From the NCBI GenBank assembly GCA_016783285.1, contig JADHWW010000036.1:1-18651 (forward strand): a stretch of DNA of 18,651 nucleotides. Reading direction: 5' to 3'. The notes beneath the pieces were generated by a model that saw only the letters and a program-made list of their open reading frames with translations, was not told the origin of the DNA and ran no database searches. This stretch comes from Anaerolineae bacterium (lineage in GTDB: Bacteria; Chloroflexota; Anaerolineae; B4-G1). The position numbers were made by a program, and so were the translations under genes. Of the stretch, positions 5,477 to 13,211 are shown piece after piece (the stretch's first letter is position 1; the number at the start of each line of letters is the position of its first letter).

Positions 5477-7297
5477 TCACCACTGCCAGCGGACAGCCGT
5501 CACTCCGCCCTCGTCGGTCAGTTGATGCACTTCGCCATCCGCGATGTCGATCAGGTACAGGTTGCCCTGGTAGACGATGATCAGCCGGTCACCCCCTGGC
5601 CCCCAGGCCATCTCTGGGTACTCCAGGCCGATCTCCTCTTCTGGTGGGAAAAGCGGTCTCCGGTCGGAACCGTCGCGGTCCATCAAGTACAGGGCGTAGC
5701 CGCTGGTGTAACTGGTGTATGGGCTGCGGGCGTGGCCGAAGACAATGTGATCTCCCTCCGGTGCGTAGGCGGGCGCCGCCCACATGCCAGCCTCGCTGGT
5801 CAATTCCGCCGTGATCGTTCCATCGGCGGCGAGCGCCCAGATGTCGAAGACGGGGCTGTCCTCTGGCGCTTCGCCTGTCGGGGCAGGGCCGTGCAGTGTG
5901 GTGACGATGAACTTTCCCTCCGGCGACCAACTGACCGTCGGTGTCCAGACCCAGGGGGCGTAGGTGCGGTACGGCGGGAAGCGGGCCAGAGGGGTCTGCG
6001 CGCCACTGGCGGAGTTGATGACGCCAACCTCGTTGGCGCGGGCGTAGGCCAGGCTTCTCCCATCGGGGGACCATGCGTGGGTGGTGCCCCACCAGCCATA
6101 GGCCCCGCCAGCGCTGGGCTCGACGAAACGTCGCTCGCCTACCAATTGGCCATCGCTGGGGCGGAATCGGGCGATCCAGAGGTCGTTCTCCGCTTTCCAA
6201 CCGGGACTGCCCTCGGCCTGTGTGCCGGTACTGTAGGCGATGCGGCAGCCAGTGCTGGTGGGAGTGATCTTACAATTGGGGTCCCAGTCAGCCCACAGGA
6301 TGCTCTCGGCCTGTAGTTGCATTGGCTCGGCGTCGGCGGTGGCGGTCTCGATTATCCACAGGGTGTTGAGGGGAGCCGTTTCGCCCCCTTCCTCCCCCCC
6401 ATTGGGGGGGATAGAGGGGGGGGTCTCCTCCCCATTGGAAGGGACAGGGGTGGGGGGTATCCTCTCAATAAGTCGGGGAAGGTGGGGCAAATTGGCAATT
6501 TGCCCTACGTTGGCCCCAGAATATTGAGATGATACGGTGGGGGGCTCCTCCCCATTAAGGGGGGTAGAGGGGAGGGCGACGCGGGTGTGGAGCAGATAGG
6601 AGCCGTCGGGCGAGAGAGCGAAAACACGGCCGTCCATATCTCCGGTATGCGTCAGCCGCCGCTGGTTGAGGCTGGTGGTCTGCATCGCCCACCCGTTGTG
6701 GTTGGCGATGTAGGCCACGGTGCCGGTTATGGGCACGGGCTTGAGTTCCGCCTGTATGCCGATGAGGATGACTTCAGTGCGGGGTTCCTGGAGCGTGACT
6801 CGCTGCACGAGCTGCCACTCGACCTCGACGCCATCCTCGACGGTGACGCGGTAGGTCAGTTCCTCGATCCCGGTGACGCCTGGCTCCAGCAGGCGGTTCT
6901 CACCCTCAGGGATAGATGCGTCGTGCACGGTCCTTCGCTCGAAGGGGAGTTCGCGCTGCTCAGTCTCGGAGTGTACCTCGACGCGGATGACGCGGACGGT
7001 CATTCCGTTCTCGACGAAGGTAGTCTCGACCGGCGCCGCGCGGTCGTTTTCGTCAAGCGTGATGCTGGCCTCAGCCAACAGATCGCGGACGGTGAGGGCG
7101 TCGCTAGCGAGCGAGCGCGTCTCGCCGTCAGCGATGAGCGTGACGGTGTGGGAAGAACTATCGGGGACACACGCTGCCAGCGAGAGCAGGAGTAGCAGAA
7201 GAGATGCGTGAAACGTGAAACGCGAAACGTGAAACGCGAAACGTGAAACGTGAAACGTGATGTGTGATGCGTGATGTGTGAGGAACCATTTGCCCAT
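5477..7297 (-). CDS. Lipoprotein with DUF348-like, G5 and PD40 (TolB-like) beta-propeller domains
   Basis: A 606-residue exported protein. After an unusual N-region made of heptanucleotide repeats (residues 8-32), a hydrophobic core ends in a lipobox, LAAC (Cys43). Residues about 50-115 look like DUF348, a small domain often found beside G5 (VTLIADGETRSL, LTVRDLL). Residues about 118-182 look like G5. From about 190 to the end are PD40/WD40-like blades with repeated SPDG, SPEGKF and APEGDHI motifs. Residues 244-305 are an insert of three 11-residue repeats interrupted by the palindromic element. It is probably surface-anchored and may bind glycans or peptidoglycan through G5; this is family-based inference. 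ATG at 7297 is kept because a TATAAT lies 10 bp before it and no other start precedes the signal region. It heads the minus-strand run to 1939. Confidence 0.85.
   Translation of the reverse strand: MGKWFLTHHASHITFHVSRFAFHVSRFTFHASLLLLLLSLAACVPDSSSHTVTLIADGETRSLASDALTVRDLLAEASITLDENDRAAPVETTFVENGMTVRVIRVEVHSETEQRELPFERRTVHDASIPEGENRLLEPGVTGIEELTYRVTVEDGVEVEWQLVQRVTLQEPRTEVILIGIQAELKPVPITGTVAYIANHNGWAMQTTSLNQRRLTHTGDMDGRVFALSPDGSYLLHTRVALPSTPLNGEEPPTVSSQYSGANVGQIANLPHLPRLIERIPPTPVPSNGEETPPSIPPNGGEEGGETAPLNTLWIIETATADAEPMQLQAESILWADWDPNCKITPTSTGCRIAYSTGTQAEGSPGWKAENDLWIARFRPSDGQLVGERRFVEPSAGGAYGWWGTTHAWSPDGRSLAYARANEVGVINSASGAQTPLARFPPYRTYAPWVWTPTVSWSPEGKFIVTTLHGPAPTGEAPEDSPVFDIWALAADGTITAELTSEAGMWAAPAYAPEGDHIVFGHARSPYTSYTSGYALYLMDRDGSDRRPLFPPEEEIGLEYPEMAWGPGGDRLIIVYQGNLYLIDIADGEVHQLTDEGGVTAVRWQW
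6383..6568 (-). repeat. Three 33 bp tandem repeats (11 codons each), interrupted by the palindromic element
   Basis: With the 87 bp insertion removed, the coding strand shows three exact-period 33 bp units translated as STPLNGEEPPT, PVPSNGEETPP and SIPPNGGEEGG. Each carries a core AATGGGG(R)GGA preceded by a C-run; the third contains the palindrome CCCCCCCAATGGGGGGG. The AATGGGG cores lie 33 bp apart between units 2 and 3, and 120 bp (33+87) apart between units 1 and 2. The region lies in a loop between propeller strands. Confidence 0.8.
6457..6535 (-). mobile_element. Coding palindromic MITE-like element, copy 2
   Basis: Identical to copy 1 over 6457-6533, with longer terminal inverted repeats here (GTATCCTCTCAATA against TATTGAGATGATAC, one mismatch). 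It is flanked by exact 9 bp direct repeats GGTGGGGGG at 6449-6457 and 6536-6544. The period is again 87 bp, so the frame is preserved. In the protein the duplicated target reads PPT at residues 252-254 and 281-283, with the same peptide as in copy 1 between them. Confidence 0.85.
7203..7279. repeat. Heptanucleotide array, 11 units, in the signal-peptide region of the lipoprotein
   Basis: Eleven contiguous units: GATGCGT, then seven GAAACGT/GAAACGC units, then GATGTGT, GATGCGT and GATGTGT. Because 21 bp equals three units and seven codons, it is translated as a 7-residue repeat, HVSRFAF/HVSRFTF. It lies between the start codon and the hydrophobic core of the signal peptide. Confidence 0.8.
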
Positions 7298-7307
7298 TAT
7301 GGGGTAG

Positions 7308-7316
7308 ATTATACCA
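7308..7316 (-). promoter_or_regulatory. Extended -10 promoter, nearly leaderless, for the lipoprotein run
   Basis: On the minus strand TGGTATAAT ends 10 bp before the ATG at 7297. Transcription would start within about 4 nt of the ATG. No good -35 is seen 16-18 bp upstream and no ribosome site fits in the gap, which is consistent with an extended -10 promoter and a leaderless message. Confidence 0.45.
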
Positions 7317-7390
7317 CTGGAGGCCGAGCCATACGAGTCAGGCCTCAGACGCAGTTTACCATGGTTCTTGGCTCACCCCAGAGGACGAAA

Positions 7391-7535
7391 ATGGTTCGTT
7401 CGGCAAGGTCTCCGACCGCAGCCGGGTGGGGCTCGGTCAGAGACCTTCGCCCAACGTCAGAGACCTTCGCCCAACGTCAGAGACCTTCGCCCAACTTCGT
7501 TCGGCAAGGTCTCCGACCGCAGCCGCTCAACGGCG
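7391..7535 (+). repeat. Intergenic hairpin repeat, copy A, with three 20 bp direct repeats
   Basis: A left arm AAGGTCTCCGACCG (7405-7418) and right arm CGGTCAGAGACCTT form a 14 bp stem with one mismatch. The right arm is then carried in three exact 20 bp units, GTCAGAGACCTTCGCCCAAC (7436-7455, 7456-7475, 7476-7495). A second, partial left half follows at 7496-7535. It lies just beyond the stop codon of the C25 protease gene. Related copies are at 13252-13301 and 15596-15700, in the opposite orientation. Confidence 0.85.
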
Positions 7536-7555
7536 GGGACTGAACTGCGCTGGCG

Positions 7556-10500
7556 CTAGGGAGCGGCGAGGAGGCTCCGTATCAAGAGCGGCAGATGGAT
7601 CTTGAGGTGCATTGACCCTTGCCCGCTGCTGACCTGCGAGAGGTTCCCCGCCCGGTCCACGACGCGGACATAGACTTCGCCGGAGGGTTGTAGCGTCCAG
7701 GGGATATCGGTTATGCTGCCGGTGACCGCAAACTCTGAGAACTGCTCAAAGTCCGCGCTGTGACTGATTTGCATCTTACTGACGCCACTGTTGTTATCGC
7801 TGGTCGTCACCCGCACGATGACACCCTGTCCCTCCACCGCGCCGATGGCTTGAACCACCTGGGTGATGATCTCTACCCGGGTCACCTGTGGCGGGTGGGG
7901 GTCGTAGATGATGTCATCCTGGATCGGTCCGTACTGTTCTCCGCTCTTGTCGCGGAACTTGGCGTACACCATTCGTGGCATGCGCAGATCGCCGTAGGTT
8001 GCCAGGACCCAGTCGGCGTAGGTGGGGTTCTCTGGATTGACGAGGATCCAAACGGTCGTATCACCGGCCGGTCCGAATCCACCATCGTTGCTGATCTTGA
8101 CGTGTGTGATGTCGTCGTCCGCGTTCCACGAAAAACGGAGTGTGACGGTCGGGACATTGGTGTACAGAGCACCATCGTTGATGGTCAACCCGTAGCCTGG
8201 GTTGTAGGTCGATCTGGTCTCCAGCAGTATTACGTGGCCCAGCCCGTCATCGAGACGGGCCACGTTGGTGATCGGTGTGCCTACCGGTGCAGCCTGCACC
8301 TCGACCGCGAACTGGAGGACGACCGGGGTGCCCGAGATGACCTGGCCTGACCAGTGAAGTTGTCCATTTATCAGCGTCACCGAAGTGGTGTCGCTGGCCT
8401 GGGCGCTGCCAGGGATGTAGGTCGTGTGCATCGGGATCGGGTCAGTCAGGATAACTGTCGCCGCCACTGCGCTGCTGTTGCGCAGAAAAAGCGTGTACGT
8501 CAGTGTGTCACCGCTCTCCACGCTGGTCAGATTGACCGACTTGTACGACCCCGACAGGTCGGGCTGCTCAGAGGCCGGTTGCTGTACCTCCACGACCATC
8601 ATATCGCTGCCTTGGGCGCAATCGTTGGTCACTGTCACGCCCACTGTATAGGTACCGGCGGTGTCAAAGGTGTGCTCGAAGGTGCTCATGTTCGCGCCCA
8701 CCGGCGTGCCATTCAGCGTCCAGGTGTGGGTGAAAGGCGTGGTTCCGTCCGCGTCTGCCGTGAAGCGCACGCTGTTGCCGGTGAACAGGTCGCCGGCTGG
8801 CGTGCGGTTGATCTGGACCTCAGAAATCGGGTCGCAGCGTGGACCCACGGTCATGGTCACAGACGCGCTCACAGTCGGGCTGTTGGGGTCGTTGCTGGAG
8901 ACGCGCAGGCTGGCATGGTAGATGCCAGGCTCGTCAACCTGCGAACCGTCGAGCGTTATGGTGACGGGCGTCGCGCTGTGGGCCGGTACCGTGCCCGTGA
9001 TCGGCCCTTCCGAGAGCCAGGGGACGTCCACGGCATCACAAGGGGACGCGCCAGGATACTGGAAGCAGACGGCCAGGCTTTCCTGCAGCGAGCCGGCCGT
9101 GTCGCAATTCCCGTAGGTCAGGCCGTCGGTGCCGCTTCCATTCTCAATACCGGTCGTGGAACCGCTGCCCTCCTCAGCGCCAGCGTCCTCGAACTGAATC
9201 AAGATGTTGCCGTTCTCGAACAGGATAGCCTCGAAGGTGCCGGCAATGGCCCCGCCACCCGGATAGTGGTGGTAGTTTTCATACTGCACCACCAGGCAGG
9301 CCCCATCGCTGTAGGGGCAGGAGGGAAAGGTCTGGTAGTAGACCTGGTCGCCCGTGTTGCCGGGGTCCATATCGTCCCACATCAGCCCGATGAGATTGTG
9401 CGGCGCGTTGGTGCTGGGCAGAGGACAATCGTTACCCCAGTCTGACGAGCCAGACCCGAAGGAGAGGAAACCGTTGCTGCTGATGTAGAACTGGGTCTGA
9501 TCAGTACCGTAGAAGGGTAAATCAAAGCCGACAGCATAAGGCCCTGCGTAGTCATCATCTCCCAACGAAACCGATGTGCCGGTGGCCGAGATATCCACGA
9601 GATCGAACTCAGGGCCGCCCGGCTCATTTGAGTCTTGATACGTATAGCCGAAATCATCTGGCCCGCCGCTGCCCAGAGGCAGCCCTGTGGGTGTGAAGTC
9701 CCCCCCAATCTCAAACAACTCGAACTCCAGGACCCCCGGGCCAGCGTTGGAGATGAGCAGCGTTCGCGTGATTGTCTCGCCCCAATCGAGTGTTGCATCG
9801 AAGGAAGTAGGGGCGACCCCAATCTGCGGATCGCTGTGTGCTTCCACCCGGAAGGTGTCGCTCCAGGTTTCCACCGTCTCAGTGCCGTCTATCGTACCGC
9901 TGATGTCGAGGGTGAACGTGATCCGGTGATCATCAGGGCAGGTGAGGTCCACGGAGAACACGTAAGGCGTGGTGCTGGTGACGTTCCCCCTCGCGGCGAT
10001 GTCGCCATAACTCGCCAGAGCGTTAGTGATTGTGACGTAGGTGCTGGTGGTCGAGAGCGACGCCGTGACGGTGGTCACTTTCGTCTGGCTGGAGTTGAAC
10101 AGCGTCACGGGCATCTCGATCGTTTCCTCCGCGTCCACCCGCCCGTTGTTGTTCCCGCTGCTCCCACCGCTGTTGTCATCGTCCACAGTGTGGCTCTGGT
10201 ATATGATGCCGGTACCTGCCTTTATCACCAACTCGGGGTCGCCAAACAGGTTCAGTTCATAGTAAACCCAGCGCATGACCCAGGTGAAGCCGCCCTGGCC
10301 GACGACGCCGTATGTGTCTTCCTTCGAGTCCTGGTTGGCACGACCGATGTTGAGGATGTTCTCCCCCAGGACGGCGTCCCAGAACTGGCGGTCGTAGAAT
10401 TGAGAGGCCCCCAGATGGGGGTTTAACCCATTTCCCCACCCATACCGGGAATTGCTGATGAAGGCCACTGCGCCATGATCTCCGTTCGTGAGGTGCTCGC

Positions 10501-12202
10501 TGATGGAGTCGGAGGTGAGGTAACCACCGGAACCGTAGGGCGGGGGCGCATCGCGGTTGTCGAAGGCCCCGTCGTAGCAGCCCTGGCTGTAGCCGATGAA
10601 GTAGTGTTCGTTGGTCAGGCTGTTGTCTACGTCGGAGTTGTACATCTTCATCACGCAGGTCACGCTGGCGTGCCCCATGTGGTTGATGAGGTGAGCTGGG
10701 CTGTTGATCACATCAATGATCGCGGATTTGGGCCAATCGTTGCCGGCGTAGTCTCTGTCGTACAGGGTTTGCGTGTTAAAGAAGCCCGCGTAGGGCGAAT
10801 CCTCAAAGCCGACCGTCGTATAGCCGGCCGCGCTTGATCCCTCTTTGATGTCATCCTTGCGGTCGCCGCCCCACGGCGCTGGCCATTCCAGGTCCTCTCC
10901 CACCATCCAAACGTTTCGCAGGTAGGCGTCCTCCTCGTTCTCGTAGGCCAGCGTCTTGCGGACGAAGTTGGCCAGTTCCTCCGCCGAGTCCACAGCGGCT
11001 CTCCCCACGTAGACCTCGGCGTACAGGTCCACCTCTCCACCGTCCGGGCCGTCGCTCGGCTCACCGTACTTGCCGTCCTCGTCGTGATCGAAGGTCCCGT
11101 CCAGGCAGGCGTAGTACATATCGGCGGGGATATCGTCGTCAATCTCACCGCTGACGCTGGCGAATCCCCGATGGGGGATAATCCCGTCTCCGCTCTCCCC
11201 GCCCACGTTTCCCCCATCGCCGTCGCCGCCGAGCAGGATGTACTCGGTGCCCCAGGTCTGATAAGCGTCGAGGATGAAGTTGCGTATCTTGGTCTGGAGG
11301 TCATGGCCGCCATCGGGGCGCAATCCACTGTAGGTGGCGGAGATCCACTCTGTGGTGGTGATGACGGTGCTGATTCCCCGCGTCTCCTTGGCTGCGGCCA
11401 GGGCCTGGAAATCGTGCGGGCCTGACGCGTTCATCAGATTTTCGTTGGTAATGATCACGTAGTCGTATGACGTGTCTGGATCCAGGAGAGGTGCCACAGT
11501 CCCCCCCAATGGGGGGGAGGAAGGGGGGGGCGAACTGGGATAACCCTTCGTTGCCCCAGGATTGTCCACGATGGCCTGTATCTCTTCCTTATCGGCCGCC
11601 CACTGCTGGGGCTGGTATCTCAGCATCCCGTCCAGTTTGGTGGAGGCTGGTTTAGTGTTTACCTGCAGGGTCATACTCGCACAATAGGAGAGACTGCCTT
11701 CTTGCGGGACATACTGTACGGGGTAGAGAGTGAGGGCGAGGATCTGATACCCTTTTTTCGTCTGGATCGAGGACGCGGAGTGTAGTACGCCGGGGAAGGG
11801 CTTCGACGAGTCGTAGATCGCAGGTGATGGTAGGGTGGGCAGCACCTGGCCTTTGTGACTCAACGGAAGCGGCTCTTGACCTGGCTCGATGACGTAAGAG
11901 CCTTCCAGCGTTATCTGTGTATCGCAGGTGACTTTAATGTCGCTTACCTGCTGGCCATAGGGGACGAGGACTCTGGCTGCCTTGATGGGCAGGCGCGGGT
12001 CGCCGGCCTGGTCGAGGTTGGCCAATCCCTCAATGGTTACTGAATGATACTTGCCCGTCTGGACAATCTCGGGCGCGGCGAAGTCGTATTGCAGGGTGAT
12101 GGGGCTATCCGCTTCCGCGATGTCCTGCGAGAGGAGAGCCAATGGAAGGACGGCGGAGCAGAGTAGCAGAAGACGCAAGATCGAACGGTCGAGAGAATTC
12201 AT
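7556..12202 (-). CDS. Secreted gingipain-like C25 peptidase with PKD and DUF11 domains
   Basis: A 1548-residue exported cysteine protease. A signal peptide (about 1-31) precedes a propeptide-like region (about 35-215) and the C25 catalytic domain (about 245-680). That domain carries the likely catalytic pair His511 (NHMGHASV) and Cys542 (SQGCYDGAFD), plus acidic, calcium-site-like stretches around 355-395. Beyond it lie beta-sandwich regions, a domain with YISSNGFLSFG (about 890-1060), a PKD domain (about 1118-1202) and a DUF11 domain (about 1210-1317). The end is IHLPLLIRSLLAAP, resembling a C-terminal tail I recall from secreted Chloroflexota proteins; no LPXTG is present. Residues 222-236, between propeptide and catalytic domain, come from a C/G palindrome repeat. 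Its likely role is extracellular protein degradation. It is transcribed alone from its own promoter. Confidence 0.9.
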   Translation of the reverse strand: MNSLDRSILRLLLLCSAVLPLALLSQDIAEADSPITLQYDFAAPEIVQTGKYHSVTIEGLANLDQAGDPRLPIKAARVLVPYGQQVSDIKVTCDTQITLEGSYVIEPGQEPLPLSHKGQVLPTLPSPAIYDSSKPFPGVLHSASSIQTKKGYQILALTLYPVQYVPQEGSLSYCASMTLQVNTKPASTKLDGMLRYQPQQWAADKEEIQAIVDNPGATKGYPSSPPPSSPPLGGTVAPLLDPDTSYDYVIITNENLMNASGPHDFQALAAAKETRGISTVITTTEWISATYSGLRPDGGHDLQTKIRNFILDAYQTWGTEYILLGGDGDGGNVGGESGDGIIPHRGFASVSGEIDDDIPADMYYACLDGTFDHDEDGKYGEPSDGPDGGEVDLYAEVYVGRAAVDSAEELANFVRKTLAYENEEDAYLRNVWMVGEDLEWPAPWGGDRKDDIKEGSSAAGYTTVGFEDSPYAGFFNTQTLYDRDYAGNDWPKSAIIDVINSPAHLINHMGHASVTCVMKMYNSDVDNSLTNEHYFIGYSQGCYDGAFDNRDAPPPYGSGGYLTSDSISEHLTNGDHGAVAFISNSRYGWGNGLNPHLGASQFYDRQFWDAVLGENILNIGRANQDSKEDTYGVVGQGGFTWVMRWVYYELNLFGDPELVIKAGTGIIYQSHTVDDDNSGGSSGNNNGRVDAEETIEMPVTLFNSSQTKVTTVTASLSTTSTYVTITNALASYGDIAARGNVTSTTPYVFSVDLTCPDDHRITFTLDISGTIDGTETVETWSDTFRVEAHSDPQIGVAPTSFDATLDWGETITRTLLISNAGPGVLEFELFEIGGDFTPTGLPLGSGGPDDFGYTYQDSNEPGGPEFDLVDISATGTSVSLGDDDYAGPYAVGFDLPFYGTDQTQFYISSNGFLSFGSGSSDWGNDCPLPSTNAPHNLIGLMWDDMDPGNTGDQVYYQTFPSCPYSDGACLVVQYENYHHYPGGGAIAGTFEAILFENGNILIQFEDAGAEEGSGSTTGIENGSGTDGLTYGNCDTAGSLQESLAVCFQYPGASPCDAVDVPWLSEGPITGTVPAHSATPVTITLDGSQVDEPGIYHASLRVSSNDPNSPTVSASVTMTVGPRCDPISEVQINRTPAGDLFTGNSVRFTADADGTTPFTHTWTLNGTPVGANMSTFEHTFDTAGTYTVGVTVTNDCAQGSDMMVVEVQQPASEQPDLSGSYKSVNLTSVESGDTLTYTLFLRNSSAVAATVILTDPIPMHTTYIPGSAQASDTTSVTLINGQLHWSGQVISGTPVVLQFAVEVQAAPVGTPITNVARLDDGLGHVILLETRSTYNPGYGLTINDGALYTNVPTVTLRFSWNADDDITHVKISNDGGFGPAGDTTVWILVNPENPTYADWVLATYGDLRMPRMVYAKFRDKSGEQYGPIQDDIIYDPHPPQVTRVEIITQVVQAIGAVEGQGVIVRVTTSDNNSGVSKMQISHSADFEQFSEFAVTGSITDIPWTLQPSGEVYVRVVDRAGNLSQVSSGQGSMHLKIHLPLLIRSLLAAP
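11501..11530 (+). repeat. C/G palindrome repeat inside the C25 protease gene
   Basis: CCCCCCCAATGGGGGGG (11501-11517) followed by AGGAAGGGGGGGG matches unit 3 of the lipoprotein's 33 bp repeat (6383-6415). Relative to its host gene it is in the opposite orientation, so it is translated as Pro/Ser (SSPPPSSPPLGG) instead of Pro-Asn-Gly-Glu. It lies in the linker between propeptide and catalytic domain. Confidence 0.7.
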
Positions 12203-12228
12203 ACGCTTTATACGCCTTGCTCGAATCC

Positions 12229-12257
12229 ATTGTAGCGAGTCTTAGCGCGGGAGTCAA
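12229..12257 (-). promoter_or_regulatory. Sigma-70-type promoter of the C25 protease gene
   Basis: On the minus strand TTGACT (12257-12252), a 17 bp spacer and TACAAT (12234-12229) match consensus at five of six positions each. The start point would be near 12222, giving a leader of about 20 nt before the ATG at 12202. An AGG lies about 12 bp before the start codon, a weak and distant ribosome site. Confidence 0.65.
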
Positions 12258-12293
12258 TTGGTAGTTGTACGGATTCTGCAGATGTTACTGCCG

Positions 12294-13091
12294 CTACTGG
12301 CTCATTTTTTGGAACTCCGCTGCCGTCTCAGCCAGATACACGATAGATCCGATGGGATGTGCGCCCAGCAGCAGCCGGTTGCGCCGTGGACTGGCCGCGC
12401 CAGCCATCCCCACGACCTGGCCGGTATGCTGGCTGACAAACGGCGACCCGCTCATCATGCTTGGATTGAACGTATCATCCATCAACACCCACACGGCTGT
12501 ATCGCTGACTGATTGAACCGTCCCATCCAGGATGCGCTGGCCGCCGTGGTCATCTCCCAGACCACTGAACAGCGACACTCGCTCGCCAGGCTGCGCCGCG
12601 CCGCGTGGGTCTGGTATGAGGCCCAGGGCTGGATCAAGCGGTTGGGTGGGCTGCAGCAACACGTAATCCACCGTAAAGTCGTCGCCCGTCCGGGGCCGGC
12701 CAGGCTGTCCTCGCAGCGTGTCGAACTCGGCCACGAAATCCGTCTGTCCGGCCACGCGCAGTGCGATTCGTTCGAGTGGACGATTGAAGTCGCCGAACGA
12801 CACACTGTGTGCTGTCGTCACTCCCACGATCTCGCCGTCGCTCAACAGGATCAGGAATCCGCTCCCTGCCAGACCATAAGGTTCGCCTCGATATCGCACC
12901 CACTCCTGAAACCCGGCCGGCCCGGCCGGTAGCACGCCGCGTGGCGCGAGGATGGTCGGGGGCGGTGGGGTGGGGCCAGGCGGCGGGCCGATCCCCGTTT
13001 GTCTCACCATCAGGGCGAGGCCCACGGCCGTAGCGATCACTGCTACCGGCAGCGCCAAGAGCACCCCTCGGATGACGAACTTTGTGTTCAC
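12294..13091 (-). CDS. Membrane-anchored trypsin-like serine protease
   Basis: A 265-residue protein: a short basic start, one membrane helix (about 8-28), a Pro-rich linker (35-50) and a trypsin/HtrA-fold domain. The likely catalytic triad is His95 (TTAHSVSF), Asp142 (VDYVLLQP) and Ser214 (MMSGSPFVS). Late GQVVGMAGA is typical of the strand after the catalytic serine. There is no PDZ domain, so it is not a full HtrA. GTG at 13091 is preferred over TTG at 13124 because AGGAA sits 4 bp before it and the extra 11 residues would be encoded by a dispersed repeat. The gap to the C25 gene downstream is 91 bp and holds that gene's promoter. It may process or protect envelope proteins; the target is unknown. 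Confidence 0.82.
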   Translation of the reverse strand: MNTKFVIRGVLLALPVAVIATAVGLALMVRQTGIGPPPGPTPPPPTILAPRGVLPAGPAGFQEWVRYRGEPYGLAGSGFLILLSDGEIVGVTTAHSVSFGDFNRPLERIALRVAGQTDFVAEFDTLRGQPGRPRTGDDFTVDYVLLQPTQPLDPALGLIPDPRGAAQPGERVSLFSGLGDDHGGQRILDGTVQSVSDTAVWVLMDDTFNPSMMSGSPFVSQHTGQVVGMAGAASPRRNRLLLGAHPIGSIVYLAETAAEFQKMSQ

Positions 13092-13108
13092 GTCGTTCCT
13101 GAGCTTTG

Positions 13109-13170
13109 ATTGGGACGCAGACAAACACTGGGCTACGCTGATTTTTCCGTTCTCATCTGCGGAAGTCTAC
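13109..13170 (+). repeat. ACGCAGA-type dispersed repeat, diverged copy 1
   Basis: This matches 15509-15581 with gaps and substitutions: shared blocks are ATTGGG, ACGCAGA, CTACGCTGATT and ATCTGCGG. It lies immediately upstream of the trypsin-like gene, in the same left-to-right order relative to the hairpin repeat as at the second site. Confidence 0.6.
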
Positions 13171-13211
13171 TCCGAAAGTAGCCCCTCTGCTCGCGGGGAA
13201 TGATAATACGC

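Noticed and set aside
5396..6316. 306-codon plus-strand ORF
   Set aside because: It is antisense to the PD40 lipoprotein, with no recognisable domain and a repeat-derived start.
4427..6535. The identical 77 bp segments as an assembly duplication
   Set aside because: Flanking sequences differ completely and each copy has its own distinct flanking direct repeat, which an assembly error would not produce.
8354..10426. Long plus-strand ORFs (8354-9445, 9635-10426)
   Set aside because: They are shadows of the C25 protease gene, whose frame carries clear domains throughout.
13092..13124. Longer TTG start for the trypsin-like protease
   Set aside because: The added residues are encoded partly by a dispersed repeat; the GTG at 13091 has a ribosome site and gives a normal membrane anchor.
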